Of a stretch of 64,000 bases of DNA, positions 53,830 to 63,611 are shown one piece after another. The position numbers and the translations under genes are program-made. Position 1 is the first letter of the stretch; every line of letters starts with the position of its first letter. This DNA comes from Streptococcus mitis (GTDB lineage: Bacteria > Bacillota > Bacilli > Lactobacillales > Streptococcaceae): assembly GCF_946190375.1 (NCBI RefSeq), contig NZ_CAMIAF010000014.1:1-64000 (forward strand). Direction: 5' to 3'. The notes beneath the pieces were generated by a model. It was not told the DNA's origin. It saw only the letters and a program-made list of their open reading frames with translations, and did not search any database.

Positions 53830-56460
53830 TTTAGCCTCGTACCAGGTTGCCCCTTCATTTTCATCTGCGATGAGGGGAACACTGAGTTGAATGGCTTCTT
53901 CCATGGTTTGTTTGACCAATTTTTTCATCTCTGCTAATTCAGATTTAGGAACTTCAAGGACGATTTCATCGTGCACTTGCAGAAGCATCTTAGTCTGATA
54001 ACCACCTGCAACCAAGGCTTTGTCCAGCTGAATCATAGCAATCTTGAGAATATCTGCCGCCGAACCCTGGATAGGAGAGTTGATGGCAGTCCGCTCCGCA
54101 AAACCACGAATATTGAAGTTGCGCGAATTGATATCTGGCAACTCACGACGACGCTTGAAGAGGGTCTCCACATAGCCCTTATCACGCGCCTCACGCACCA
54201 CTTCATCCATGTAGTTTTTAATACCTGGAAAACGTTCAAAGTAGGTATCAATGTAAGTTTTGGCTTCCTTACGGCTAATGCCCAAATTATTAGACAAGCC
54301 AAAGTCTGAAATTCCATAAACCACTCCAAAGTTGACAGCCTTGGCATTGCGACGGTCGTTTGCAGTCACATCCTCAGGACGCTCAATGCCAAAGACCCTC
54401 ATGGCTGTCGAAGTATGGATATCTGCCCCCTCTTGGAAGGCCTTAATCAAGTGTTCATCCTTAGAGATATGCGCCAAAACGCGCAATTCAATCTGTGAAT
54501 AGTCCGAGCTGAGCAGAACACTATCCTCCCACTCAGGCACAAAAGCCTTACGAATGAGACGGCCTTGCTCCAAACGTACAGGAATATTTTGCAAGTTTGG
54601 ATCCACACTAGACAAACGCCCAGTCTGGGTCAAATCTTGCACATAGCGAGTATGAATCTTGCCATCAGCCAAAATCCAGTCCTGCAAACCAATCACATAG
54701 GTAGATTGAATCTTGGCAATCTGACGATAGTCGAGAATTTTCTTAACAATTGGCGCAATAGGAGCTAGGCGCTCCAAGACATCCACCGCTGTCGAGTATC
54801 CAGTCTTAGTTTTCTTAGTGTATTCTAGAGGTAGCCCCAATTTTTCAAAGAGAAGGACACCCAACTGCTTAGGCGAGTTGATATTAAACTCCTCACCAGC
54901 CAACTCGTAAATCTCTTGAGTTAGTTTTTCAATGACAAGCTCATTTTCAGCCTGCATTTCAAGCAAGGTTTCTTTTTTAACCTTAATCCCAGCAATTTCC
55001 ATCTTAGCAAGGACAAAAGCCAGAGGTTGCTCCATATCATAAAGAAGCTCTAATTGCCCATTTTCACTGAGTTTTTCAAGTAAAACAGGCGCTGTTTCGA
55101 CCAAAACAGCAAGCTTACGAGCCAAGTGTTCCAAGAATTTCTCACGTTCAGGAATGGCTCTCTTGACACCCTTACCGTAGAAAGTTTCATCATCAACCAA
55201 ATAAGTCTGACCATAAAGACTAGCGATGGTCGCAATTTCATTGTCCTCCACAGTCGAAAGGAGGTATTTAGCCAAACGGCTATCAAAAGCAGGTGCCTGC
55301 AAATCCACATCAAAACGATGCAAAAGAACTTTAGCCTTCTTAAAGTCATAAACTCTCAGAGATGTTTTTTCTAAGAAATCTTTAAAAATCGGGTCTTGCA
55401 ACAGCTCAAGCTTATCTGTGGCATAGAGCTTTTCCCCACAAGACCAGGCAAATCCAACCAAATCATCCGTATGGTAATTCTCACCAAAAAGCTCAAAATG
55501 GAAGATAGATTCTTCATTCAGCATATCTTGACTAATTTGGTCAACGATAGTAAAGTCCAAGCTCTCAGCCACATCAGCTGACGATACATTTAAAGCCTGC
55601 TTGAGCTGTTTGAAGCCCATCTCATCGTAGAATTTCCCAAGATTTTCCACATCTGGACCACTATAGACCAAATCCTTCAAACCGATCTCAATCGGTGCCT
55701 TGGTATCAATGGTCGCCAGTGTTTTAGACAAAAAGGCCTGTTCCTTATCATTGATGAGATTTTCCTTCATCTTAGAAGCCTTCATCCCATCGATATTCTG
55801 ATAAATCCCCTCGAGTGAGCCATGCTCCAGCAAGAGCTTGATACCCGTCTTTTCACCAATTTTGGTCACCCCAGGGATATTATCCGACTTATCACCCATG
55901 AGCGCCTTGAGATCGATAAACTGCGTCGGTGTAATGCCCATCTTTTCCATAAGATAATCTGGTGTAAAGGCCTCAAACTCAGCCACACCTTTCTTGGAAA
56001 TCTCAACTACCGTATGCTCATCCGTCAGCTGAATCAAGTCCTTGTCTCCACTGACAATGGTAATATCAAAACCATCCTGCTCTGCTAGTTTATCTAGTGT
56101 CCCAATGATGTCATCCGCCTCATACTGAGCCAACTCATAGTGACGAATCCCCATATGATCTAGCAACTCACGAATGAAAGGAAATTGCTCACGAAACTCA
56201 TCAGGAGTCTTAGCCCGGCCACCCTTATAGTCCGCATACATCTCTGTCCGGAAGGTCGTCTTTCCCGCATCAAAAGCCACCAAAATATGACTCGGCTCAA
56301 CCCGCTCCAACAAATGGCTCAACATCAACTGAAAGCCATAAATCGCATTGGTATGCAAACCAGCCGCATTCTTAAAACGATCCAACTGCTGATAGAGGGC
56401 AAAAAACGCCCGAAAAGCAACAGAAGACCCATCAATCAATAATAATTTTTTCTTATCCAT
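53827..56460 (-). CDS. polA: DNA polymerase I
   Basis: 877 residues. The 5'-3' exonuclease domain (LLIDGSSVAFRAFFAL, VSGDKDLIQLTD, GDKSDNIPGVTKIGEKT) is followed by a degenerate 3'-5' exonuclease-like domain lacking the catalytic acids, as in Gram-positives. The polymerase domain has SSDYSQIELRVLAHIS, RRNAKAVNFGVVYGIS and QVHDEIVLE. ATG 56460 starts at MDKKKLLLIDG; the 12-codon extension is rejected because it lacks family similarity. Confidence 0.95.
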   Translation of the reverse strand: MDKKKLLLIDGSSVAFRAFFALYQQLDRFKNAAGLHTNAIYGFQLMLSHLLERVEPSHILVAFDAGKTTFRTEMYADYKGGRAKTPDEFREQFPFIRELLDHMGIRHYELAQYEADDIIGTLDKLAEQDGFDITIVSGDKDLIQLTDEHTVVEISKKGVAEFEAFTPDYLMEKMGITPTQFIDLKALMGDKSDNIPGVTKIGEKTGIKLLLEHGSLEGIYQNIDGMKASKMKENLINDKEQAFLSKTLATIDTKAPIEIGLKDLVYSGPDVENLGKFYDEMGFKQLKQALNVSSADVAESLDFTIVDQISQDMLNEESIFHFELFGENYHTDDLVGFAWSCGEKLYATDKLELLQDPIFKDFLEKTSLRVYDFKKAKVLLHRFDVDLQAPAFDSRLAKYLLSTVEDNEIATIASLYGQTYLVDDETFYGKGVKRAIPEREKFLEHLARKLAVLVETAPVLLEKLSENGQLELLYDMEQPLAFVLAKMEIAGIKVKKETLLEMQAENELVIEKLTQEIYELAGEEFNINSPKQLGVLLFEKLGLPLEYTKKTKTGYSTAVDVLERLAPIAPIVKKILDYRQIAKIQSTYVIGLQDWILADGKIHTRYVQDLTQTGRLSSVDPNLQNIPVRLEQGRLIRKAFVPEWEDSVLLSSDYSQIELRVLAHISKDEHLIKAFQEGADIHTSTAMRVFGIERPEDVTANDRRNAKAVNFGVVYGISDFGLSNNLGISRKEAKTYIDTYFERFPGIKNYMDEVVREARDKGYVETLFKRRRELPDINSRNFNIRGFAERTAINSPIQGSAADILKIAMIQLDKALVAGGYQTKMLLQVHDEIVLEVPKSELAEMKKLVKQTMEEAIQLSVPLIADENEGATWYEAK

Positions 56461-56691
56461 ACACCCATTATAAAGGAAAGCAGGGAAAAATACCATTGGA
56501 AAGAGCCAGAGTAAGTATTTTTCAAACTTTTGGCGAATATAGCCATTTAGTTTTTAAAAAACAGAACTTAGCCCATGACTAAATTCTGTTTTTATGCTTT
56601 ATAATTATAAAAGTGAAATCCTTTTTAACTGCAAAGAACTTCTATTCTTGCTAGACTATATTCATTCCTATTTTAGTAGTAGTCTATATAT

Positions 56692-57522
56692 TTATCTTGT
56701 TGGTTTATACGTTAATTGATCTTTATGCTGTTTGACAAACTCACTCATTTCTGAGTCTGGTATTTGACGAAGATATAGATTCTCACGAATCGTTTCATCT
56801 TCTTCACGACAAGTTGAAAGAACTAAATACTTATTTTTAGCTGATACTTTAACATTTGGTTTCTTAACTTCAGCTGTTTAATAAATAGTTGTTAACTGCG
56901 TTTGAAAATCTTTATCATCATCAAATGAAGTACGATAAAAGGCTGTTTCTTCTGGTACTATAATCATAGCAACTGCTTCATAATAATACTTTCTCTCTGG
57001 AGTCTCAATCACAACATATGGATGTTCATCAAAATAATCTTGACGACTATAGTAGTTCACATCATTAAACATACGATGATCCCCAACTTTACTACCACGA
57101 GCATGACCAAATAACCAAGTTAAACGGTCACTAAAATCATTTTTATTATCTGTGTCCATAAACACTGTTCCCATATAAGGTTCGTGACCACCATCAAATC
57201 TCTTATCTAAATAAGTTGAATTATCAGTTGTTTGAACAACAGGTTCATCCAACTCTGTTCCGGGCGCATACACATAAGCGATCGTATCAGAGTTTGTTCC
57301 AAGTAAGCCTTTGAACTTATTCGTAAGATATTCTTTTTCCTCTGCCGATGTCGTAGCAATTTTTTGTGTCGTTTGTGCTACCTTAGTTTCACTCGCCTGA
57401 TCAGTTGGAGCTAAAAATGTCTTATAGAGGAATAAACCTCCTAAAGCGACAATAGCTACAGCAACAAGCAAAGCGATAATTTTCTTCATAGGTGACTTAT
57501 TTTTAGTTGAACGTCTGCTCAT
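56692..57522 (-). pseudogene. Sortase B-like gene with in-frame stop before the catalytic Cys
   Basis: The frame starts MSRRSTKNKSPMKK with one membrane anchor (KKIIALLVAVAIVALGGLFLY), then a sortase domain: GTELDEPVVQT, GTVFMDTDN, TWLFGHARG (catalytic His). After 214 codons there is TAA (56878-56880). The same frame then continues TAEVKKPNVKVSAKNKYLV-LSTCREEDETIRENLYLRQI to a second stop at 56692, and contains LSTC, the sortase B-type Cys motif, and the following Arg candidates. So a single codon separates the gene from full length. It is a nonsense mutation, a sequencing error, or a readthrough. Confidence 0.85.
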
Positions 57523-57550
57523 TTTTATCTCCCTTGTTTATTTACTTTTA

Positions 57551-59236
57551 TCAAAAAGAGGCTGGGCAAAAACTCGCTTCTAAATAAAACCACACAGTGA
57601 TTCCAGTCTTGAATCCAATCAAGCTGAAAGAAATACTGTGTGGTTTTTGAGTAGTGGATGTTTTAGAGGCTAGATTCTTGGCCAACTTGGTGAGATTCAT
57701 GCTCATAAAGATAAATCCTATCTCTATTGCGACAGCTTGTTTCCCTCTGACATGCACTCTTCGCACGCCAAAAACACTCTTCAATCTACCAAAAACGGGT
57801 TCAACATCGATTTTCCGTTTGGCATAAATTCGAGAGCCTTCTTCACTATGTAATGTTTGCTTAAGGAGTTCCTTAAAGTAATTCCAAGTTGGATTATAAT
57901 GGATTTGTTTCTGATTTCCACTATTTGTTTTAGCCAACTGTTCTAACTCAGGAGTATCTTGAACTTTATCCGCCTCATAAATCTTGAAATCACGTTGAAA
58001 GCCATACTTGTCAGTTCGACTAGAGTAGTTCTTAAAGGAATAAACTAGGCCGTCGGGCTTTATAAACTGGTCCGTGTCCTCAAGATATTCCCAGTTCATT
58101 GGATTATCTGTGCTCGTCTGGTAGTTTTTAGTCAATTCCTTCTGATACATGGTATAGGGAATAAGCGGTGTTTTTTACAATTCATCAATGATAAAACGAT
58201 AATTTTCTTCGCTACCATAACCAGCATCTGCTACGATATAGTTGAATAAGTCTAGGCTTTGAATCGATTGGAGGAAGGGTTTCAGAGTGCGAGTGTCTGT
58301 TGGATTGGGAAAGATATCAAAATCAAGGACATACTGACCATTGGTAGCCGCTTGGATATTATAACCAGGTTTCAGTTGCCCATTTTGCATATGGTCTTCC
58401 TTCATACTCATAAAAGTGGCATCATGATCCGTCTTTGAGAAAGAGTTGCGGTCTTCTAAAATTTTTCTAGCTTCTTCATAGCGCTGTTTACGAGAAAGGA
58501 AATCATCCCTTAATTGCTTACGGATTTTCTTTATCCGACGACGTTTTTGTCTATTGGCAGACCCACCCTTTATCACTTTAGGCTCTTCTTCAATAGCTTG
58601 TTCTATTTCGGCTAAGGTAGCCTCCGTTTTTTCTAGTAGCTCCTCCAATCCCGGACGGGTTTCCCGTTCTTCTTTAGATAAGGTGAGATTTACCCCTTCT
58701 TGAATCAGCTGATCATAGAGCTGGGAAATTTTCCCACTCAAGGCTGCTTCATATTTGTCAATAGCTCTTTTCCAAGTGAAAGAATAGAGATTGGCATCAG
58801 CTTCTAGTTTTGTTCCATCAATGAACAAGGCATCATCCTCAATCATTCCGTTCTCACGCATGAGTAAGGTGAAGTAAATAAAAGCAGTTTTGATTAGGTT
58901 GTTGGCATGTTTACTGGAGCGGAAGTTATTAATCGTTTTATAGCTAACATAGGTATCTTGGTTCAACCATTTCAAATGAATGACTTCCTCATTCATTTGA
59001 ACGATTTTACGTCCAGAGAACACTTGACGAGTATAAGCGAACAGGGTCATCTTCATGAGCATGGCTGGATGAAAGGCATGGCGACCAGTGTGAGAGGTCT
59101 CTTCCAATAGAACTTGATTAGGGATACTGTCCACAAAGAGGCTAATCATTCTCGCTTCGGGACTTGATGGAATATCGTAGGCAAGATTTACTTCTAAATT
59201 TAACTGATTTGTGTTATAATCTTTATACATTGTCAT
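57551..59236 (-). pseudogene. IS1182-family transposase with one nonsense codon
   Basis: The two ORFs 59236-58175 and 58150-57551 are one reading frame, split only by TAA at 58175-58177 (between IDEL and KTPLIPYTMYQKEL). The N-part has NLEVNLAYDIPSSPEARM and DALFIDGTKLEADANLYSF; the middle has DADATFM-like TDHDATFMSMKEDHM and ADAGYGSEENY; the C-part has SSRTDKYGFQRDF and KVEFVFGRLK-like DVEPVFGRLKSVFG. The stop codon probably inactivates the element. The C-terminus reads through the inverted repeat. Confidence 0.88.
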
Positions 59237-59354
59237 GGCTTTCTAATTATTTTGTTGTTATTTTAATTATAAACCATGACATAAGAAAACGAGCATCTCC
59301 AACTACGGAAATGCTCGTTTTTTGATAGTTAGAAGTGGGTTTTTGCCCACCCTC
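57558..59354 (-). mobile_element. IS1182-family insertion sequence
   Basis: About 1.8 kb, bounded by imperfect inverted repeats: GAGGCTGGGCAAAAACTCGC on the left and, inverted, GAGGGTGGGCAAAAACCCAC on the right. It lies between a sortase-like gene and a surface-type protein gene, both on the minus strand, and probably split a former two-gene unit. No target duplication recognised. Confidence 0.85.
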
Positions 59355-59373
59355 AGTTACTTCATTAAATAAA

Positions 59374-59973
59374 TTATTTAGAAGCGTGTGTTTTGGGAAG
59401 AGCTTTTTGACCAGCTTTAGCTATTGCACCTGCTTGTTTAGCTTGCTCTATTGAATCTGGTTTACCTGGTTCTGGAGTAGCTGATGGAGCTGTTTGTCCA
59501 TCTTGAGCGTGATCTTTTAAATAACGAGCGTTTGCTTGTTCAAGAGTTTCGTTCAAGATATAGTATTTACCTTCTTTTTTAAGAGATGAATTGAAAACTT
59601 CTTGTAAATGTTTCACCGCTTCGTTACGAAGTTCTACTACTTTAGCATTGTATGCTTCTTTAGCTTCTCCAACTGCTTTCTCTAGCGCTGCTTTCTTATT
59701 AGAGAAATCATAACCTGAGTATACAGAATCCAAGAATGCTTGCAAGTCTGCTTCAGCTTTGGCAACTTCAGCTGGTTCTTTAAGATCTTTGATATGAGCA
59801 TCTACATATGCATTAACTCTATTAGCAGTTACAAATTCTGATTGGCTTTCATATGCTTCACGTGAATCATACACACCTGGAAGGTTAGCTCCACCATTGT
59901 TATCTGCAAATGCTGGCGCTACTGCAGATAATACTGCAAGAGCTACTACTGATGTCAATAAAACTTTTTTCAT
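59374..59973 (-). CDS. Secreted protein ending in LPKTH, anchor missing
   Basis: 199 residues from MKKVLLTSVVALAV, a clean signal peptide cut near AFA-DNN. Then a helical, Lys/Glu/Ala-rich coiled-coil-like region (about 50-150), a Pro-rich linker and KALPKTHASK at the end. LPKTH resembles a sorting motif, but the hydrophobic helix and positive tail that must follow are absent; the IS starts about 20 bases behind the stop. Either the IS truncated the gene or the motif is coincidental. AGGAG precedes the ATG at 59973. Confidence 0.75.
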   Translation of the reverse strand: MKKVLLTSVVALAVLSAVAPAFADNNGGANLPGVYDSREAYESQSEFVTANRVNAYVDAHIKDLKEPAEVAKAEADLQAFLDSVYSGYDFSNKKAALEKAVGEAKEAYNAKVVELRNEAVKHLQEVFNSSLKKEGKYYILNETLEQANARYLKDHAQDGQTAPSATPEPGKPDSIEQAKQAGAIAKAGQKALPKTHASK

Positions 59974-60031
59974 TGTTTTATCTCCTATTTTATTTTTTAT
60001 TTGATTGTAAATAGTTTTCTTTACTACCACC

Positions 60032-60059
60032 GTTATACCACTTAAATAATTGGTATCAA
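60032..60059 (-). promoter_or_regulatory. Promoter of the secreted protein gene with internal palindrome
   Basis: TTGATA (60054-60059) and TATAAC (60032-60037), 16 bases apart. ATACCA-N10-TGGTAT (60035-60056) spans the spacer and may be an operator. Confidence 0.55.
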
Positions 60060-60258
60060 CAATTTTTATCTTATTTTTAAGAAAATATTGGATAAAACAG
60101 TCAAAACTTTAAATGTTGAATTCTCATCACTTATAAAAGCTAAATTATTTCAATCAAACAAACAATAATCCTTTATATTCCCAACTATTCGAATCATTAC
60201 TAGCTGGCAATATATGAAGTCAGAAGGCCTTGACGAACTAGACTTGCTAAACCTACTT

Positions 60259-60540
60259 TTACCCCTCCTCAGTACTCTCTGGACGACCACGTTCTAAGCC
60301 TTTTTCTTCAGCTCGTTCCAAGGCATAGTTATGTGCTAACAAGGCTTGTTCTTCGCGCATATGTAGTTGACTAAGCAGCTTCCTGTCATCCTCAGACCAG
60401 CTCTTGTAGTCTAGCAGTTGGTCTGCTTGGCTGATAGCTCGCTCAGGTTGTTGGGTAAAGGGCTTACTCCCGAAAAACTCCAACCACGGCTTGCGAACCT
60501 TATATTTGCTAGTTTCTCTGTATTTTTTTAGTTCTTATTT
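60259..60540 (-). pseudogene. Fragment of an Rpn-family nuclease gene (second copy)
   Basis: Encodes only the C-terminal part: FFGSKPFTQQPERAISQADQ, then MREEQALLAHNYALERAEEK and a short tail. It is about 85% similar to the end of the neighbouring copy, which it follows directly, so it is a tandem duplicate or an insertion remnant. No N-terminal catalytic domain. Confidence 0.7.
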
Positions 60541-61474
60541 GTGATGCTCTTTCAATAGTGACTCAAATTCAGCAACGGTCATGCCCAATTGCTGACTGGC
60601 TACCTCAGATGTCAGAAGACCTTGACGAACCATATCTAGGAAAGCAAAGAGCTTCCCACGCTCTAGTCCTTGTTCAAGACCTTCCGCCCTAGCAGTCTCC
60701 AAGGCATAATCCTGAGCCAATAACGCTTGTTCTTCGCGCATACGTTTGACTAAACATTTTCCTGTCCTCCTCGGACCAGCTCTTATAGTCCAGCAGTTGG
60801 TCTGCTTGGCTAATGGCTCGCTCGGGTTCTTGGGTAAAGGGTTTATTCCCGAAAAACTCCAACCATGGTTTACGAACCTCATCTTTGCTGGTTTCTCTGT
60901 ATTTTTTTAATTCCAAGAACGCCATCTTGACTAGATGATGTTCCTGTCCATTGTTTGTAATTGTTAAAGCCTCACCTGTCGTGTCCTCTCGCATACTAAA
61001 GCTGTGAAAAGCCAAGTCATCTTGGAAGTAGTTGCTATCTACAATTGCGATAGCGTATACTGGTGCGATGTGTTTGTAACTCTGGTGGGTGTCACCTTCA
61101 CGTTGGCGAATTTTTTCTAGATTTTGATTGACCTGACTGCACAAATAAGCCCACAGGCGATTGATGAAAAAATTCTGATGATGTACCTGAATCTCAATGA
61201 TTACTTGTGTCCCATTGTCCAACTCCGCCAAGACGTCTATACTGGTATAGAAATCTTGAGCCGAGTAAGGCATGGAAGGCAAGACGTGAATGTTACTTAC
61301 CTCCAAAATAGTTACATTCTTGGCTGGTAAATCCAACATATCGCGAATAAATTGACAAGTGATTTCTGGATTGCTAAAAATTTTCTTAGCAACCAAATCA
61401 TTTGTTGGGCTGATGCCCGGATGTCTTAGAATCATCCTTTTCCTCCTTTTATTATACCATAGTCTTATACTCAA
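60535..61474 (-). pseudogene. Rpn/PD-(D/E)XK nuclease family protein, frameshifted
   Basis: The first part (to about 60750) encodes the PDDEXK_2 domain: ISPTNDLVAKKIFSNPEI, the active-site run SIDVLAELDNGTQVIIEIQV (Asp...Glu-x-Gln) and NRLWAYLCSQ. At about 60748-60751 two bases are missing compared with the second copy, so the frame changes; the C-terminal part (MREEQALLAQDYALETARAEG...SLLKEHHK) continues in another frame to 60535. Rpn proteins are recombination-promoting nucleases, also suspected in phage defence. Confidence 0.82.
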
Positions 61475-61571
61475 TGAAAATCAAAGAGCAAACTAGGAAA
61501 CTAGCCGCAGGCTGTACTTGAGTACGGCAAGGCGACGTTGACGTGGTTTGAATTTGATTTTCGAAGAGTTT
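61466..61571 (-). repeat. BOX element without boxB (boxA-boxC)
   Basis: A short form with boxA and boxC only, about 105 bases. Confidence 0.9.
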
Positions 61572-61624
61572 TAAATCTAGGTTTACTAGATTCACTGCTA
61601 CTATCTATTTATTCGGAAAAGAGA

Positions 61625-61650
61625 CAAAAAAACCTGAGAATTATCTCAGG
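61625..61650 (-). terminator. prs terminator
   Basis: CCTGAGA-N4-TCTCAGG followed by TTTTTTT on the minus strand. Confidence 0.9.
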
Positions 61651-61658
61651 CTTGGTCA

Positions 61659-62627
61659 TTAAATCTTTTTCTCAATACTGAAAAGTGGAGAAAGTGGGCG
61701 TTTTTCATGGATACGTACGATAGCATCTCCCAAAAGATGAGCGATTGAAATCTGCTCAATCTTATCAATCAAACGCTCTTCTGGCAGATAGATGGTATCC
61801 AAAACAACCAATTTCTTAATAGCTGACTTTTGGATATTGTCCATAGCAGGACCAGAAAGAACTGGGTGCGTACAGCTTGCATAGACTTCAACAGCACCAG
61901 CTTCCGCAAGGGCATCTGCCGCGTGACAAATCGTTCCGGCCGTATCAATCATATCATCAATCAAGATACAAGTCTTACCTTCAACCTTACCGATGATGTT
62001 CATGACTTCACTAGTATTCATCTTATCAACGCTACGACGTTTATCAATAATAGCGATAGATGTTTTCAAAAATTCTGCCAACTTACGGGCACGAGTCACC
62101 CCTCCATGGTCTGGGCTGACAACCACATAGTCAGAACCAACCATGCCACGACGCTCAAAATAATCCGCAATCAGAGGAGCACCCATCAAGTGATCCACAG
62201 GAATATCAAAGAATCCTTGAATCTGCGCAGCATGCAAGTCGATTGTCAACAAACGATCCACTCCAGCTACTTCAAGCATATTTGCAACAAGTTTTGAAGT
62301 GATTGGCTCACGCGCTCTCGCCTTTCTATCCTGACGTGCATACCCATAGTAAGGCATGACAACATTGACAGATTCTGCACTCGCACGCTTCAAAGCATCC
62401 ACCATAATCAAAATTTCAAGCAGATTGTCATTTACAGGCGAACTAGTTGATTGTAAGATAAAGACGTGTTTCCCACGGATTGATTCTTCGATGTTGACCT
62501 GAATCTCTCCATCTGAAAATTGGCGAACACTTGATTTCCCCAACTCTATCCCAATCTCCTGCGCCACACGTTTTGCCAATTCTTGATTAGAAGAAAGGGC
62601 AAACAGCTTTAAATCAGAAAAAGACAT
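61659..62627 (-). CDS. prs: Ribose-phosphate pyrophosphokinase
   Basis: PRPP synthetase of 322 residues, supplying the purine operon and other pathways. [33 protein letters not shown] and [14 protein letters not shown] (PRPP loop) are present. ATG 62627 lies six bases after GGAGG; the 17-codon upstream extension is not used. Confidence 0.95.
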   Translation of the reverse strand: MSFSDLKLFALSSNQELAKRVAQEIGIELGKSSVRQFSDGEIQVNIEESIRGKHVFILQSTSSPVNDNLLEILIMVDALKRASAESVNVVMPYYGYARQDRKARAREPITSKLVANMLEVAGVDRLLTIDLHAAQIQGFFDIPVDHLMGAPLIADYFERRGMVGSDYVVVSPDHGGVTRARKLAEFLKTSIAIIDKRRSVDKMNTSEVMNIIGKVEGKTCILIDDMIDTAGTICHAADALAEAGAVEVYASCTHPVLSGPAMDNIQKSAIKKLVVLDTIYLPEERLIDKIEQISIAHLLGDAIVRIHEKRPLSPLFSIEKKI

Positions 62628-62724
62628 GATTTCCTCCGGTATATATGTATCGCTTGTGCTTTTCACAAGATTTTCCATTTACCATTGTAGCTCTTTTTGC
62701 ACTATTTTTCAATCAAAAATAAAA

Positions 62725-62748
62725 GAAGGGCACCATATTTGTACCCTT
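62725..62748 (-). terminator. Terminator of the PrsW-like gene
   Basis: AAGGGTAC / GTGCCCTT stem followed by CTTTTATTTTT on the minus strand. Confidence 0.65.
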
Positions 62749-62771
62749 GCATCTTTCTTTTGAAAAATATT

Positions 62772-63587
62772 CTAGTTCATCAACTCATTGTGCTTCTCAA
62801 CAAAGCGATAAGCCTGATAAAAACCGTAAAGAGCAATAGCTGTAACTACTGGAATCGCTAATGGCAACTCTGTCTCCAATTCAACAAAAGGAGAGTTAAA
62901 CAAGAAATGAATTCCCAAGGCTAAACCTAGGAAAATAAGCCCCTGTTTCTTGCCAACCTTCTGCCCTTTATAGGCTCTGTAAAGCAAATAAACACCTACT
63001 ACAGCCAGACCTGAAAAAGTCCAGTGAGAGGCAATTCCTGAGATGATACGCTCTAAAATTCTAGAAATGGTAAAGTCAAATCCCTCTGGCAAATCCGTAC
63101 GAATATAGCCAATATCCTCAATCATTTGGAATCCCAAACCAGAAGCAATGCCTAGTAAAAACAAAGATTTTAATTTTCGTACAGGAATCAAAGCTAAAAC
63201 AAAAACAAGTGGCAACAATTTCAAGGGTTCTTCTACCAAAGGAGCCACAATAGCACTTTCAAAGGCATTTAAAAATGCACTATCTGGGAAAAGAACACCC
63301 AGCAAATCATGGATATAGGTATTAGCAAAGCTAGACAGCCATCCTGAAAGGAACATCCCACCCAATAAAGACAAAATCAAGGCATTCTTTGGTAATTCCC
63401 ATTTTTTCCCAATACGGAAAAGGAAATAAAGAGCCGGAATCATGTAAAAGAGAGCTAGAAAGATAGAAACTCCCATTAGTCCATATTCCGCACCTGACAT
63501 CGAACCATCCGTATAGTAGATGGTTTCATACTGCAAACCAATACATAGCAATAAAATAAAAATAAATAAAATACTGTTTTTCTTCAT
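62772..63587 (-). CDS. PrsW-family intramembrane protease-like protein
   Basis: 271 residues with about eight membrane helices. APLVEEPLKLLPL (Glu-Glu), FQMIEDIGYI and GIASHWTFSGLAVVG (His) are the conserved PrsW motifs; PrsW of Bacillus cleaves an anti-sigma factor. The substrate here is unknown. It lies 24 bases after the carbonic anhydrase gene and may be cotranscribed. Confidence 0.85.
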   Translation of the reverse strand: MKKNSILFIFILLLCIGLQYETIYYTDGSMSGAEYGLMGVSIFLALFYMIPALYFLFRIGKKWELPKNALILSLLGGMFLSGWLSSFANTYIHDLLGVLFPDSAFLNAFESAIVAPLVEEPLKLLPLVFVLALIPVRKLKSLFLLGIASGLGFQMIEDIGYIRTDLPEGFDFTISRILERIISGIASHWTFSGLAVVGVYLLYRAYKGQKVGKKQGLIFLGLALGIHFLFNSPFVELETELPLAIPVVTAIALYGFYQAYRFVEKHNELMN

Positions 63588-63611
63588 ACACTTTCTTTCT
63601 AAATGAAGTAT

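Noticed and set aside
57551-59236. Two separate transposase genes with programmed frameshift
   Set aside because: Both ORFs are in the same frame; only an in-frame TAA separates them.
60185-60193. TTCGAATA (minus) upstream of the LPKTH protein gene as a cin-box
   Set aside because: It is over 200 bases from the start codon and a normal sigma-A promoter lies closer.
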